Origin: Marinomonas sp. MED121 | GTDB lineage: Bacteria; Pseudomonadota; Gammaproteobacteria; Pseudomonadales; Marinomonadaceae | Assembly: GCF_000153025.1 (NCBI RefSeq) | Contig: NZ_CH672430.1 | Coordinates: forward strand, 229,659 to 293,658 | Direction of reading: 5' to 3' | DNA: 64,000 nucleotides | Part shown: piece by piece, positions 52,946-61,609 of the stretch | Numbering within the stretch: position 1 is the first letter of the stretch | Layout: the number at the start of each line of letters is the position of its first letter | Made by a program: the position numbers and the translations under genes | The notes under the pieces: generated by a model | What the model saw: only the letters and a program-made list of their open reading frames with translations | Databases searched by the model: none | What the model was told of the DNA's origin: nothing

Positions 52946-53874
52946 TGTTAGAAGAGATCCTTAAACATGCCGATGAAATGCAAGCGACGGACATTCATTT
53001 TTGCCCTGAACATGATGATTTTAAAATTTTATTTCGCCGTTCAGGCAGACTCAATTTATTTACACGCCAATCAAAAGGCAATCTGATCAATCGACTTAAG
53101 ATCATCTCCAGCTTAGACCTCTCAGAAACAAGGCGCACTCAAGAAGGTCAATTTGAAAGTCAAATCAACAATAAAAAATACTTCATTCGAATCAGCATTA
53201 TCGCCACTCAAAAAGGCGAGAAAGTCGCGTTAAGACTGTTACATCAAGATAAAATTCGCATATTACCTGAGTTAAATATCCCCACCCATTTAGCGAATGA
53301 AATCAGCAAGGCATTATTATTAGATAGCGGTCTTTTCTTGGTGTGTGGCGCGACAGGAGCAGGTAAAACGACAACCTTATATGCTTGCCTTGATTCACTT
53401 AATAATGGTGAGCGAGCCATCTTTACCATTGAAGACCCTGTTGAATATGAAGTCGCTGAATATTTTCAATGTGAGCCCCAATTGGCTATCGATATCACCC
53501 CTTGTAAGTTACTAAAGTCCTTTATGCGGCAAGATCCAGATATTATTTTAATTGGGGAGTTAAGGGATGCTGAAACAGCGCAACTTGCTATCGCAGCCGC
53601 ACTCACAGGCCATATGGTTTTTGCCACACTTCACAGTAACTCAGCCATAGATGCGATTCATAGAATGCAATCATGGCAGGTGGACTTCTTTGCTTTTAGC
53701 AGTGTTGTACGCTTGATACTCCATCAAAAAATGCAATTTCAATCACAAAAGCCACAACCTCTTTTTTGCGGAATCAAGCCTAATTGGCAAAGCCAAAATC
53801 GTCCAAAAAGTTATCAAAATTTAACGCAAGACATTAACTATTGGGATTTTTTTGAATCAAATCAGGAAGATTAG
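52942..53874 (+). CDS. Short PilB/GspE-type assembly ATPase
   Basis: A 310-residue secretion ATPase. Walker A GATGAGKTTT (136-145), Asp box FTIEDPVEYEV, Walker B IILIGELRDAETA and His box HMVFATLHSNSA are intact. It lacks the N1 domain of PilB (usual length about 570) and the tetracysteine zinc region, so it is closer in size to ComGA or PilT. Because it starts a pilin-ATPase-platform-peptidase set it is read as the extension motor. The start overlaps the pilin stop (ATGA). Confidence 0.85.
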   Translation: MMLEEILKHADEMQATDIHFCPEHDDFKILFRRSGRLNLFTRQSKGNLINRLKIISSLDLSETRRTQEGQFESQINNKKYFIRISIIATQKGEKVALRLLHQDKIRILPELNIPTHLANEISKALLLDSGLFLVCGATGAGKTTTLYACLDSLNNGERAIFTIEDPVEYEVAEYFQCEPQLAIDITPCKLLKSFMRQDPDIILIGELRDAETAQLAIAAALTGHMVFATLHSNSAIDAIHRMQSWQVDFFAFSSVVRLILHQKMQFQSQKPQPLFCGIKPNWQSQNRPKSYQNLTQDINYWDFFESNQED

Positions 53875-53877
53875 AAT

Positions 53878-54927
53878 ATGCCATGGTATTGGGTAAAACA
53901 AGCTGATAGCCAAACACTCAGACATTATGCAACATTAGATGCCGCTTACCTTGAGCATTTTAAACATGCCCTATGGTCTGTAGAAATAACAGAAGTAAAA
54001 GTAAAATTATTGAATAGCAAGCAGCTTGAGAAATTTTTATTAGAAATACTCAAAGGATTAGAGGCAGGGTTAAAGTTTCAAGATGTTTTACTCTATATAA
54101 GTCAACATGAGAAAAAGGGCAGCTTGGCTTTATCTGCCCAAGCCCTTCATGATGAAATGAAGATGGGCGCCCAATTTAATACCTACTTTAAGCAATTAAT
54201 CGACCCATCCCTGCGAGGGTATTGCGACTTGTTTATCAAAAACAGCACAACAGAGCAGCTCACACATCACCTAAGTTTGCTTTACGAGCAAATCTCTCAG
54301 CTAAGAAATTGGATTATTCGCCTACAAAAAAGCCTTATTTATCCTTTTTTTGTGATTCAGCTTTCTCTAATTATATGGCTCTTAAGTCAATTTTTTGGCA
54401 ATCACTCTGTTCAAATACCAGAAGAGAACTTAATAACTTACCTTATTGTAAGCCTTTGTCAGCTCTTAATAGTCTATTTATGTCAATCTAGCTTAATGAT
54501 AGCTTTGATAGAATTAGCGTTTTCATCTTTTCGCTTTAACAAACTTTTTAGCTTACTAAATGCTTCTATAAAAGCAGGCAATCACCTACAAGATGCCTTA
54601 ACAATTCTCCCTAAAAACTTTCAACACAAACATATCAAGGCTGAGTTACTATTAGTTTATTATCATTTAAGGTTAGGTGACTCCTATCTAGAGAGTTTTC
54701 CAACTAATTGGTTTCCTAAGGAATCTTTGCTAGCCTTGAAAGCATCATGCCATACAGGCGATATACTAAGAGCAATAGAATCAGCTGCGCATATCCATCA
54801 AAACCGATGGCATAAAGCACTCAATATTGTTGAAAAGGTATGCCCTTTTCTAGGCTTATTCATTGCAGGAGGATTTGTGAGTAAAACATTAATCAGTATT
54901 TATCTACCCCTGCTAAACCTTAGTTAA
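53878..54927 (+). CDS. Divergent PilC/GspF-type platform protein
   Basis: A 349-residue inner-membrane protein with three hydrophobic helices (about 157-177, 188-210 and near the C terminus, FLGLFIAGGFVSK). Two GspF-like helical domains flank them: LEKFLLEILKGLEAGLKFQDVL and LFSLLNASIKAGNHLQDAL. Sequence is quite divergent from standard PilC (about 400 residues), in keeping with the small ATPase. It would anchor the pilus assembly motor. Three bases separate it from the ATPase stop. Confidence 0.78.
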   Translation: MPWYWVKQADSQTLRHYATLDAAYLEHFKHALWSVEITEVKVKLLNSKQLEKFLLEILKGLEAGLKFQDVLLYISQHEKKGSLALSAQALHDEMKMGAQFNTYFKQLIDPSLRGYCDLFIKNSTTEQLTHHLSLLYEQISQLRNWIIRLQKSLIYPFFVIQLSLIIWLLSQFFGNHSVQIPEENLITYLIVSLCQLLIVYLCQSSLMIALIELAFSSFRFNKLFSLLNASIKAGNHLQDALTILPKNFQHKHIKAELLLVYYHLRLGDSYLESFPTNWFPKESLLALKASCHTGDILRAIESAAHIHQNRWHKALNIVEKVCPFLGLFIAGGFVSKTLISIYLPLLNLS

Positions 54928-54945
54928 ATTAAAAGAGAGTCTTAT

Positions 54946-55752
54946 TTGGAATTTACAGCTTTAAACATTGTCATCTATGCTGCCTTTTGCCTTTGCCTTG
55001 GAAGTGCAATGACGGCGTATGTTGTTAGAACACCGAAATATGAAGAGTACACTTGGCGCAAAGAAGCACATCAATTTTTAGATATTCCTTTTAATGAAAG
55101 CACTCCATTAGGGTTTCACTCTGGTATGTCTCAATGCCCCAACTGCCACAACAAGCTAAAAGCATACGACCTTATTCCTATTTTTAGCTATTTAATCACT
55201 AAAGGACAGTGCCGATACTGTCACACTAAAATCTCAATTAAATACCCTTTAACAGAACTCGCTTGCTTATTGAGCTGTCTGCCTTTATTGATGATCAACC
55301 TTCCCCTTGCGCCGCTTATGATAACCACTGTGATTATTACCACTCTCATTGGCATTTCTATCATAGATTGGCAACACCAATGGATTCCTGATCATGCAAG
55401 TTTATTAATCTTAGGTTTGGGCTTAACCCTCAATTTATTGTTAAGCGAGGTTGCTTTATATCAATCTGTACTGGGAATGTTGATCGGCTACCTTTTAATA
55501 GTATCAATCAGGCAAATATATCTTACACTTAGAAAAATAGAGGCCATTGGCTTAGGTGACGCCAAGTTATTAGCCGCTTTAGGGGCATGGCAAGGCTTAG
55601 AAAATTTATTTTATATCCTGTTTTTTGCCAGTATTTTAGGGGTGCTCTATGCCATTCTTAACAAACAAGGGCGACATCAAAGTATGGCATTTGGCCCTTT
55701 TTTATGTGCATCAGCCTTTATGACTTACTTTAAAACATACTTAATTTATTGA
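54946..55752 (+). CDS. pilD: Prepilin peptidase / N-methyltransferase
   Basis: A 268-residue inner-membrane aspartic peptidase. Two zinc CxxC pairs (CPNC and CRYC) lie in the N-terminal cytoplasmic loop. The catalytic aspartates are in SIIDWQHQWIPD and GLGDAKLLAA. It processes the pilin encoded upstream and methylates its N terminus. The start is TTG at 54946, with AGAGAG upstream; no better ATG precedes the conserved region. The gene lies directly before coaE, a common gammaproteobacterial order. Confidence 0.92.
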   Translation: MEFTALNIVIYAAFCLCLGSAMTAYVVRTPKYEEYTWRKEAHQFLDIPFNESTPLGFHSGMSQCPNCHNKLKAYDLIPIFSYLITKGQCRYCHTKISIKYPLTELACLLSCLPLLMINLPLAPLMITTVIITTLIGISIIDWQHQWIPDHASLLILGLGLTLNLLLSEVALYQSVLGMLIGYLLIVSIRQIYLTLRKIEAIGLGDAKLLAALGAWQGLENLFYILFFASILGVLYAILNKQGRHQSMAFGPFLCASAFMTYFKTYLIY

Positions 55753-55759
55753 AGATTTT

Positions 55760-56386
55760 ATGACAAAAAAGAAAGCGTTTGTTGTTGGTTTAGCTGGCGG
55801 TATAGGCTCCGGAAAATCAACAATTAGTAAACTATTTAATCAGATTGGGATGATTAGTATTGATGCCGACGATGTTGCCAGAGAAGTCGTCGAACCAGGA
55901 ACTCCCTGTTTAGAAGCAATAGTACAAAGATATGGAAACGCCATACTCCAATCAGATAATAGCCTAGATCGAAAGCAATTAAGGCATATTATTTTTAACA
56001 ACAAAAAAGAGAAAACTTGGTTGGAATCGGTTACTCATCCAGCCATAAAAAAACGCATTGAAGATTTGATTCAAGCAGCCGATAGCAAATATGTCCTATT
56101 GGTACACCCGCTTCTCTTTGAAACAGGTCAAGATGCTCGTTGCGATTATATTATTGCCATCAGCGTTGCTAGAGAAGAGCAAATCGCTAGAGTTTGCATG
56201 AGAGATAATTGTGATGAAGCGCTGGCAAATAAAATTATTGAAAGCCAGATATCTGATATTCAAAGATCAGAACTTGCTAATACAGTAATTAAAAATACTG
56301 GAAATATCAGTGATTTGAATGCTAAAGTCGATACATTACACCAGCACATAATTGAAGTTATCAATGAAAAAAAGTTTACAAAATAA
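55760..56386 (+). CDS. coaE: Dephospho-CoA kinase
   Basis: A 208-residue P-loop kinase for the last step of coenzyme A synthesis. Walker A is [12 protein letters not shown], followed by [25 protein letters not shown], and the lid region around [12 protein letters not shown]. It starts eight bases after pilD, and its end overlaps yacG. Confidence 0.95.
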   Translation: MTKKKAFVVGLAGGIGSGKSTISKLFNQIGMISIDADDVAREVVEPGTPCLEAIVQRYGNAILQSDNSLDRKQLRHIIFNNKKEKTWLESVTHPAIKKRIEDLIQAADSKYVLLVHPLLFETGQDARCDYIIAISVAREEQIARVCMRDNCDEALANKIIESQISDIQRSELANTVIKNTGNISDLNAKVDTLHQHIIEVINEKKFTK

Positions 56387-56585
56387 ACCCGTGGTTAATT
56401 GCCCAAACTGTAAAAAAGAAGCCGTTTGGAGCTCAGAAAATAAATATCGTCCATTTTGCAGTGAGCGATGCAAACTTATTGATTTAGGAGAATGGGCAAG
56501 TGGCACTTATGCAATCGCCCAAGCACATTCAGAAGAGGACGAAGTCTTTTCAAGCATGCTTGAAGACACTTCATCACATTATTAG
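56364..56585 (+). CDS. yacG: DNA gyrase inhibitor YacG
   Basis: A 73-residue zinc protein. The zinc ligands are in [11 protein letters not shown] and [15 protein letters not shown], the standard CxxC-CxxxC arrangement of YacG, which binds GyrB and inhibits DNA gyrase. A TTG at 56352 could extend it by four residues; the ATG at 56364 is preferred. It overlaps the end of coaE by 23 bases. Confidence 0.92.
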   Translation: MKKSLQNKPVVNCPNCKKEAVWSSENKYRPFCSERCKLIDLGEWASGTYAIAQAHSEEDEVFSSMLEDTSSHY

Positions 56586-56607
56586 AAGCAAAAATAAGTA
56601 GAAAAAT

Positions 56608-57843
56608 ATGGCTGAATTTGACTTTTCAAACCAAAGAGCATTACTAATCGAAGATATGGCTGAAGCACGTATTCTTCAAAAAAAGATGCTTACAGACTTT
56701 GGTTTTAAGCAAATTGAGTTGGCGATGAAAGCAGAGTCCGCGATTGAACTTCTAAGATCTAATACTTATGACGTTGTTTTATCTGACTACAATTTAGGAA
56801 GCGGCAAGGATGGCCAACAACTTTTAGAAGAAGTACGCCACTCGAATTTAATACCCAATACCTCAACCTATTTAATGGTAACCGCTGAAACATCAATTGA
56901 GATGGTAATGGGAGCCATTGAGTACCAACCTGATGGCTATATCTCCAAGCCCTTTTCTCAAGCCTTACTTCAGCGCCGCCTACTTAAGTTAATAGAGAGC
57001 AAGCAGAAGCTCTATCCTGTAAATGAAGCACTGGACAATAAAGACTTCGAACAAGCGATCAAAGAAGCCGCTGATGTTGTAGAGAGCCACCCTTTTCTAG
57101 AATCAAAGTGCGCACGTATCAAAGGTGATTGCTACCTTGAATTAGAGCAATACGATAATGCAATTGACCTTTTTCAATCAGCCTTAAAAGAAAGAAAAAT
57201 GCCATGGGCATTATTTGGCCTCGCGAAGGCTCACTTTTTTAAAGGTAACTACGAAGAAGCAGAATCACGTTTTAGACAATTAATGCTAGATAACCGCTTT
57301 TTTGTTAATGCTTATGATTGGCTTGCTAAATGCCTAGTAAAACAAGATAAAAAGAAAGAAGCTCAAACAACGTTAATTGATGCCGTAGAAAAATCTCCCA
57401 AGGCGATTCTGCGCCAAATTGAATTAGGGGAACTTAGTTCAGATTTAGGCGATTTTGAAACAGCGGAAATGTCATTTCGTCGAGCAGTTTTTCTTGCAAA
57501 ACATTCCATATACAACAGCAGTAGTATTTATTTTCAACATTTAAAATCCTTTATCGGTATCGCCAAAGAAAGTGAACTATCCGGCAGACAAGTTGAAAAT
57601 TTCAAAATCACCCTTAAAAAAATTCAAAAGTTATATGGCGAAAACCCTAAAATTAAAAGTGGTGCCTATGAAATTGAGATAGAGCTATTCCTAACTCAAG
57701 ATAAAGTAAACCAAGCGAAAAGCGCTCATCAAATGTATAAGCAAGATATAGAACTAGGACTTGCTGTACCGGAAACAAAAAGGTTTAAGAATAAACTAGA
57801 GCCATTATTAGGAGAGCAAAGTGAGCAAGATGAACAAGGTTGA
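56608..57843 (+). CDS. Response regulator with C-terminal TPR repeats
   Basis: A 411-residue protein: CheY-like receiver (about 8-130) with acidic residues E15/D16, phospho-acceptor D60 in VLSDYNLGSGKDGQQ, and K in GYISKPF, followed by TPR repeats (about 140-400). There is no DNA-binding or enzymatic output domain, so it probably acts by protein binding. It ends 23 bases after the start of the HATPase gene. A paralogue (59200-60816) lies in opposite orientation. Targets are unknown. Confidence 0.88.
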   Translation: MAEFDFSNQRALLIEDMAEARILQKKMLTDFGFKQIELAMKAESAIELLRSNTYDVVLSDYNLGSGKDGQQLLEEVRHSNLIPNTSTYLMVTAETSIEMVMGAIEYQPDGYISKPFSQALLQRRLLKLIESKQKLYPVNEALDNKDFEQAIKEAADVVESHPFLESKCARIKGDCYLELEQYDNAIDLFQSALKERKMPWALFGLAKAHFFKGNYEEAESRFRQLMLDNRFFVNAYDWLAKCLVKQDKKKEAQTTLIDAVEKSPKAILRQIELGELSSDLGDFETAEMSFRRAVFLAKHSIYNSSSIYFQHLKSFIGIAKESELSGRQVENFKITLKKIQKLYGENPKIKSGAYEIEIELFLTQDKVNQAKSAHQMYKQDIELGLAVPETKRFKNKLEPLLGEQSEQDEQG

Positions 57844-58489
57844 TATCAGTGTAATACTTGCAAGCTCGATACATGAAAGTAAAAATGCTGTCGGTAACCT
57901 CATGTATCAACTTCAGACACTAAAATCTGAATTTGAAGGCCCTTCTGAACAAAGCGATAAAATTAACAATATCGAAGAAGGGTTGAAACAGCTCAATGAT
58001 GAATGGGTAGAGTATCTATACTTATTTAAACTTGCTTCTGATGGCTATGACTTACAAACCGACTCGCTTCAAGTAAGTGAATTTTTAGACGATCAAGTAT
58101 TTGCACTAAGTCAATCAGCAACGGCGAAAGACTTATCTTTGGACTTTGAGTGTGATGAATCTTTGATGGCAAGCTTTGACGAAAGATTGCTCACATCTGT
58201 AATGAGCACTGCTATCTATAATGCGCTAAGGTTCGCTAAAAAGAGAATTGTCTTAAATGCTGCAATAGAAGATGGCTACCTTGTTTTCAAGATAGAAGAC
58301 GATGGTGCAGGCTTCTCACACACAGAAGATGAAGAGACCAATTTTTTAGAAAATAATACTGGCTTAGGACTCTATTTTGCTGAACTTTCAGCCCAAGCCC
58401 ATGCTAATAATGGCAAGCAAGGCTTTATCAAAAAGTCTGAGTCAAGCACACTAAAAGGTGCTTGTCTCAGTATTTACATCCCTCAATAA
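57821..58489 (+). CDS. Short cytoplasmic histidine kinase-like protein
   Basis: A 222-residue protein with no sensor or membrane segment. The N-terminal helical part has SSIHESKNAVGNL, like an H-box, with H18 as candidate phosphoacceptor. The C-terminal HATPase has an N-box (TAIYNALRFAKK), G1 (EDDGAGFS) and G2 (NTGLGLYFAEL). It would phosphorylate the receiver of the preceding gene, with which it overlaps. The GTG start at 57821 has AGGAG six bases before. Confidence 0.82.
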   Translation: MSKMNKVDISVILASSIHESKNAVGNLMYQLQTLKSEFEGPSEQSDKINNIEEGLKQLNDEWVEYLYLFKLASDGYDLQTDSLQVSEFLDDQVFALSQSATAKDLSLDFECDESLMASFDERLLTSVMSTAIYNALRFAKKRIVLNAAIEDGYLVFKIEDDGAGFSHTEDEETNFLENNTGLGLYFAELSAQAHANNGKQGFIKKSESSTLKGACLSIYIPQ

Positions 58490-58501
58490 TCCCTATTCAT
58501 T

Positions 58502-59188
58502 TCAAGGTAGCCAAACTTCAAACCGGCTACCTTTGTGGATACTTTCATTACTTAATGACACGAAACCATCCCTGCCCCTATTATGATGGGACTTAGCAAT
58601 TTCATTACAGTACAACCAACCTAACCCTTGCTCATTTATCTGATCAGACTCAGGCTTTAATTCTTGGTTAAATCTTTCCAAAATACTTTGAGGGAAGCCT
58701 TGGCTGTTATCATCCACTTGAATCAAAAGCCCATCATCCTGAGTTAAGGCATTGATAGTCACTACATCTTTTGTGTAACGACTGGCGTTCACTAAAGCGG
58801 TGATAATAATAGAGCTCACTAATTCAGAATCAAAATAAGCAGTCAAATCTGCTGGGCAATTGATATTCACTTTAACATCACCAAGAACAAACAGGCCTTG
58901 TACGCTAAGCATTTGCTCCTCAAGGAACTCACTTACAAAATGCTCATCATGCACTAAAGGCAGCCTTTCATACTCAATACGATATAAGGTATGTAAATGA
59001 AAAAGATTATTCTGTAATCGCGCAACTTCATAATGCATATTTGAAAAACTTTGCTTATGCTCGTCGCTCATACGAAGTGCTAAAGCACCATTGGCTTCAA
59101 ATGACTGCAACAGCATCGCCAATGAAGTATTCATATCCTTCACTGTAGAAGCCATAACATTGTGAAACTTGATTTCTTTGCTATTCAC
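58502..59188 (-). CDS. HATPase protein lacking the phosphoacceptor His
   Basis: A 228-residue paralogue of the kinase-like protein at 57821. The HATPase remains: TALVNASRYTKD (N-box), VDDNSQGFP (G1) and EQGLGWLYCNE (G2). At the place of the H-box the sequence is ASTVKDMNTSLAM, with Lys for His, so it probably cannot autophosphorylate in the usual way and may be a pseudokinase or a phosphatase-only partner. A TTG at 59194 is possible, but GTG at 59188 has AAGGA at six bases. It converges on the other module with 12 bp between stops. Confidence 0.8.
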   Translation of the reverse strand: MNSKEIKFHNVMASTVKDMNTSLAMLLQSFEANGALALRMSDEHKQSFSNMHYEVARLQNNLFHLHTLYRIEYERLPLVHDEHFVSEFLEEQMLSVQGLFVLGDVKVNINCPADLTAYFDSELVSSIIITALVNASRYTKDVVTINALTQDDGLLIQVDDNSQGFPQSILERFNQELKPESDQINEQGLGWLYCNEIAKSHHNRGRDGFVSLSNESIHKGSRFEVWLP

Positions 59189-59199
59189 ACTCAATCCTT

Positions 59200-60816
59200 T
59201 TAATGACTTTGAAAATGACGCGTCACGTAGCTTTTCAAACTGCGATAGCGCTTGTATTGCTTATGCTTGCTTGTAATGTGTTTAATCCTATCCAAAGAAT
59301 CTAAACAAAGATTTACTAACTCTTGCTTTTGCTCAGTTGTTTCCATCAACTTTAAAGCGGTTTGCACCAGATTCATATTTAAGCCTGGATGAATAGGCGA
59401 TGATTTCTGAGCTTTTTTGAAGGCCTCAATCGCATCCTCATAACGCTGGCTTTCATAAAAACTTAATCCTACTAAATTATCCTGCTTTGCTTTTAATCTG
59501 GCACTTAAGCCAACAGGCTCATCTAAAAAAGCATAGGTTTTAGCAATTAATTGATCATCCACATTATCATTATGCAAAATTTGGTTAAACATCTGGGTAG
59601 CTGACTCGTGCTGTCCTCTAGCATATAAGACCTTGCCCATTTCCAATGCAATTTCAGGGGTCAATAATTCTTTCTGATCCTCGATAATTGATTGCGCTTC
59701 TTTAAAAGCTAAATTTGCCTGATTTGTTTTACCTTGCCCTGAGAGAAGCTGACTCTCAATGAGTATTTTATTTAAATGAGTCGAGGTATCATCTGGATAC
59801 TTTTTTGTCATCTGATTGAGTATAGTGAAGGCTTCTTGGGCTTTTTTACGCCCTTCAGGAGAGGTATCACCAATAACAGATTCAGATAATACTTGGGCCG
59901 CTTGTAAGAACTGATCCGCTGACGCATACAAAGAATTTGCGCTTAGCTTCAATGCGTGTTGGCTCGACTTTAAAGCAACATCTAAATTGCCATTCGCTAA
60001 GCTTAAATTAACTAAGGACTGTTGTCTGGACATGACACGAGGTGATAACTCAACGGCACTTTCTAAAAAGTCCTGAGCCTGCTCCGAGTCCCCTTCTTCT
60101 TCCAAGTATTGCGCTAATAAATCAAAAGCTTTAATGCAATTAGGAAATTGAGCAATGACTTGATTTAGATGTGAGATAGCATCACTCAAAGAAGCTTCTT
60201 CACGCATAACCCTGGCTTCTAGCACCATAGCCCAATCTAAATCGCGTTTAGATTGAACCAATTTACAGAGGCTTTTAGTTTTAGAATATTGCTTAACCTC
60301 AAAAAATGCTTCCGCCATACGACGCCTGCACCAAGCAGAATAACGGCTGCCATCTTTAATTAGCTGATTACATAGGGTTAAAACCACTGGATAATTTTTT
60401 TCAGCTTGGGCAATTTTGACTTTACTTAACTCACCGTTTTGTAATACCAATCTCTCAATTCTTTTCACCAAAACAGATTGAGTAAAAGGCTTGGTCAGAT
60501 AGTCATCAGGGCCGGCCTCCATTATCCCCATGACAACATCACGGCTTGTTTCTGCAGAGATAATGATAAATAGGGCCGTACTTTTTAAATAGCCAAGATC
60601 CCTGACTTCTTCTAATACTTGCTGGCCATTTTTGCCGTGCCCCAAATTATAATCACATAAAATAAGGTCAAATTTTTTGGATTTGCACTCATCCAAAACG
60701 CCTTTACCTGTTGCCGTTAGATGAATATTATCTATGCCCACAGATAGTAAAATTTTTCTAATTGACTGACGAGAGTTTTCAAAATCGTCAGCAACAAGTA
60801 CTTTTAATCCACGCAA
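59200..60816 (-). CDS. Response regulator with long TPR region (paralogue)
   Basis: A 538-residue protein: receiver (about 4-125) with D10/D11, phospho-acceptor D55 in ILCDYNLGHGKNGQQ and K in DYLTKPFTQS, then about eleven TPR-type helix pairs (130-530). It shares the DYNLG.GK.GQQ.LEEVR signature with the receiver at 56608, so the two arose by duplication, and this one gained or retained more TPRs. The HATPase gene follows after 11 bp. No output enzyme domain is seen. Confidence 0.88.
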   Translation of the reverse strand: MRGLKVLVADDFENSRQSIRKILLSVGIDNIHLTATGKGVLDECKSKKFDLILCDYNLGHGKNGQQVLEEVRDLGYLKSTALFIIISAETSRDVVMGIMEAGPDDYLTKPFTQSVLVKRIERLVLQNGELSKVKIAQAEKNYPVVLTLCNQLIKDGSRYSAWCRRRMAEAFFEVKQYSKTKSLCKLVQSKRDLDWAMVLEARVMREEASLSDAISHLNQVIAQFPNCIKAFDLLAQYLEEEGDSEQAQDFLESAVELSPRVMSRQQSLVNLSLANGNLDVALKSSQHALKLSANSLYASADQFLQAAQVLSESVIGDTSPEGRKKAQEAFTILNQMTKKYPDDTSTHLNKILIESQLLSGQGKTNQANLAFKEAQSIIEDQKELLTPEIALEMGKVLYARGQHESATQMFNQILHNDNVDDQLIAKTYAFLDEPVGLSARLKAKQDNLVGLSFYESQRYEDAIEAFKKAQKSSPIHPGLNMNLVQTALKLMETTEQKQELVNLCLDSLDRIKHITSKHKQYKRYRSLKSYVTRHFQSH

Positions 60817-60923
60817 TACTTACAATCCCATTCTGTATTTTTGTCAGACGCTAACTATGTCTTTATTATTTTTACCTAAGATTAGTTTAAAATAGATTTT
60901 CACATTCGACATAGCTTTTTCAT

Positions 60924-61544
60924 TTATTCTCGTAATTGTTGAATTAATTCAAGGCCTGCTTTTTCGATATGTTGTTTGAGACAACTTAAAGCCGCCTGAT
61001 AATTTTTCTCCTGTAAAAGCTTTAGTAAGAGATAGTGATCCGATTGACTCGTATCATCATAAGCTAAGGGCACACATTGAAACCCAATATACCTGTCCAC
61101 TTGAGAATGTAACTGCTCCACTACTTTAAATAAAGTGGGTCTAGCAGCGGCATCATACAAGCTCTTATGGAACGCCCAGTTTAGCTCGCCTCTTTCTAAT
61201 AAGGTTACATTCTTAGCATCAAGGCGCTCTAAGATATCCATCGCTTGACCTAAAATGGCGTTATTCAAGTTTGGAATGGCATATTCCAATAGCATTACTT
61301 CTAAAGCAGAGCGCATTTTATATAAATCTTCTGCCTCATTTTTCAGTAAATATGGAATCATGACACCGCATTTTCCATGGGGAACGAGCCAACCTTGTGC
61401 CAAGAGTTGCTGTAAACTATCTCGGATTGGTATACGACTAACTTGATAACGCTTAGCAAGCTCAGCTTGCTTTAAGGGCTCTCCTACAGGCAGATTTTGC
61501 GCCTTGATATCTGCCTTTATTCGAGCTAATACCTCTTTACTCAA
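60924..61544 (-). CDS. GntR-family regulator (FCD subfamily)
   Basis: A 206-residue regulator. An N-terminal winged helix-turn-helix (AELAKRYQVSRIPIRDSLQQLLAQG) precedes an all-helical FCD ligand-binding domain with the metal-site pattern ALEVMLLEYA ... FHKSLYDAA ... HIEKA. The start is TTG at 61544, with AGAGGTGA upstream. It lies directly downstream of the benE-like gene on the same strand, so it probably controls that gene through the palindrome at 62826-62839. Confidence 0.9.
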   Translation of the reverse strand: MSKEVLARIKADIKAQNLPVGEPLKQAELAKRYQVSRIPIRDSLQQLLAQGWLVPHGKCGVMIPYLLKNEAEDLYKMRSALEVMLLEYAIPNLNNAILGQAMDILERLDAKNVTLLERGELNWAFHKSLYDAAARPTLFKVVEQLHSQVDRYIGFQCVPLAYDDTSQSDHYLLLKLLQEKNYQAALSCLKQHIEKAGLELIQQLRE

Positions 61545-61609
61545 ACAATCACCTCTTTAATCTCACTTTTGAATATCAATCAAGATCTAAACTTACACAC
61601 TTATATTCG

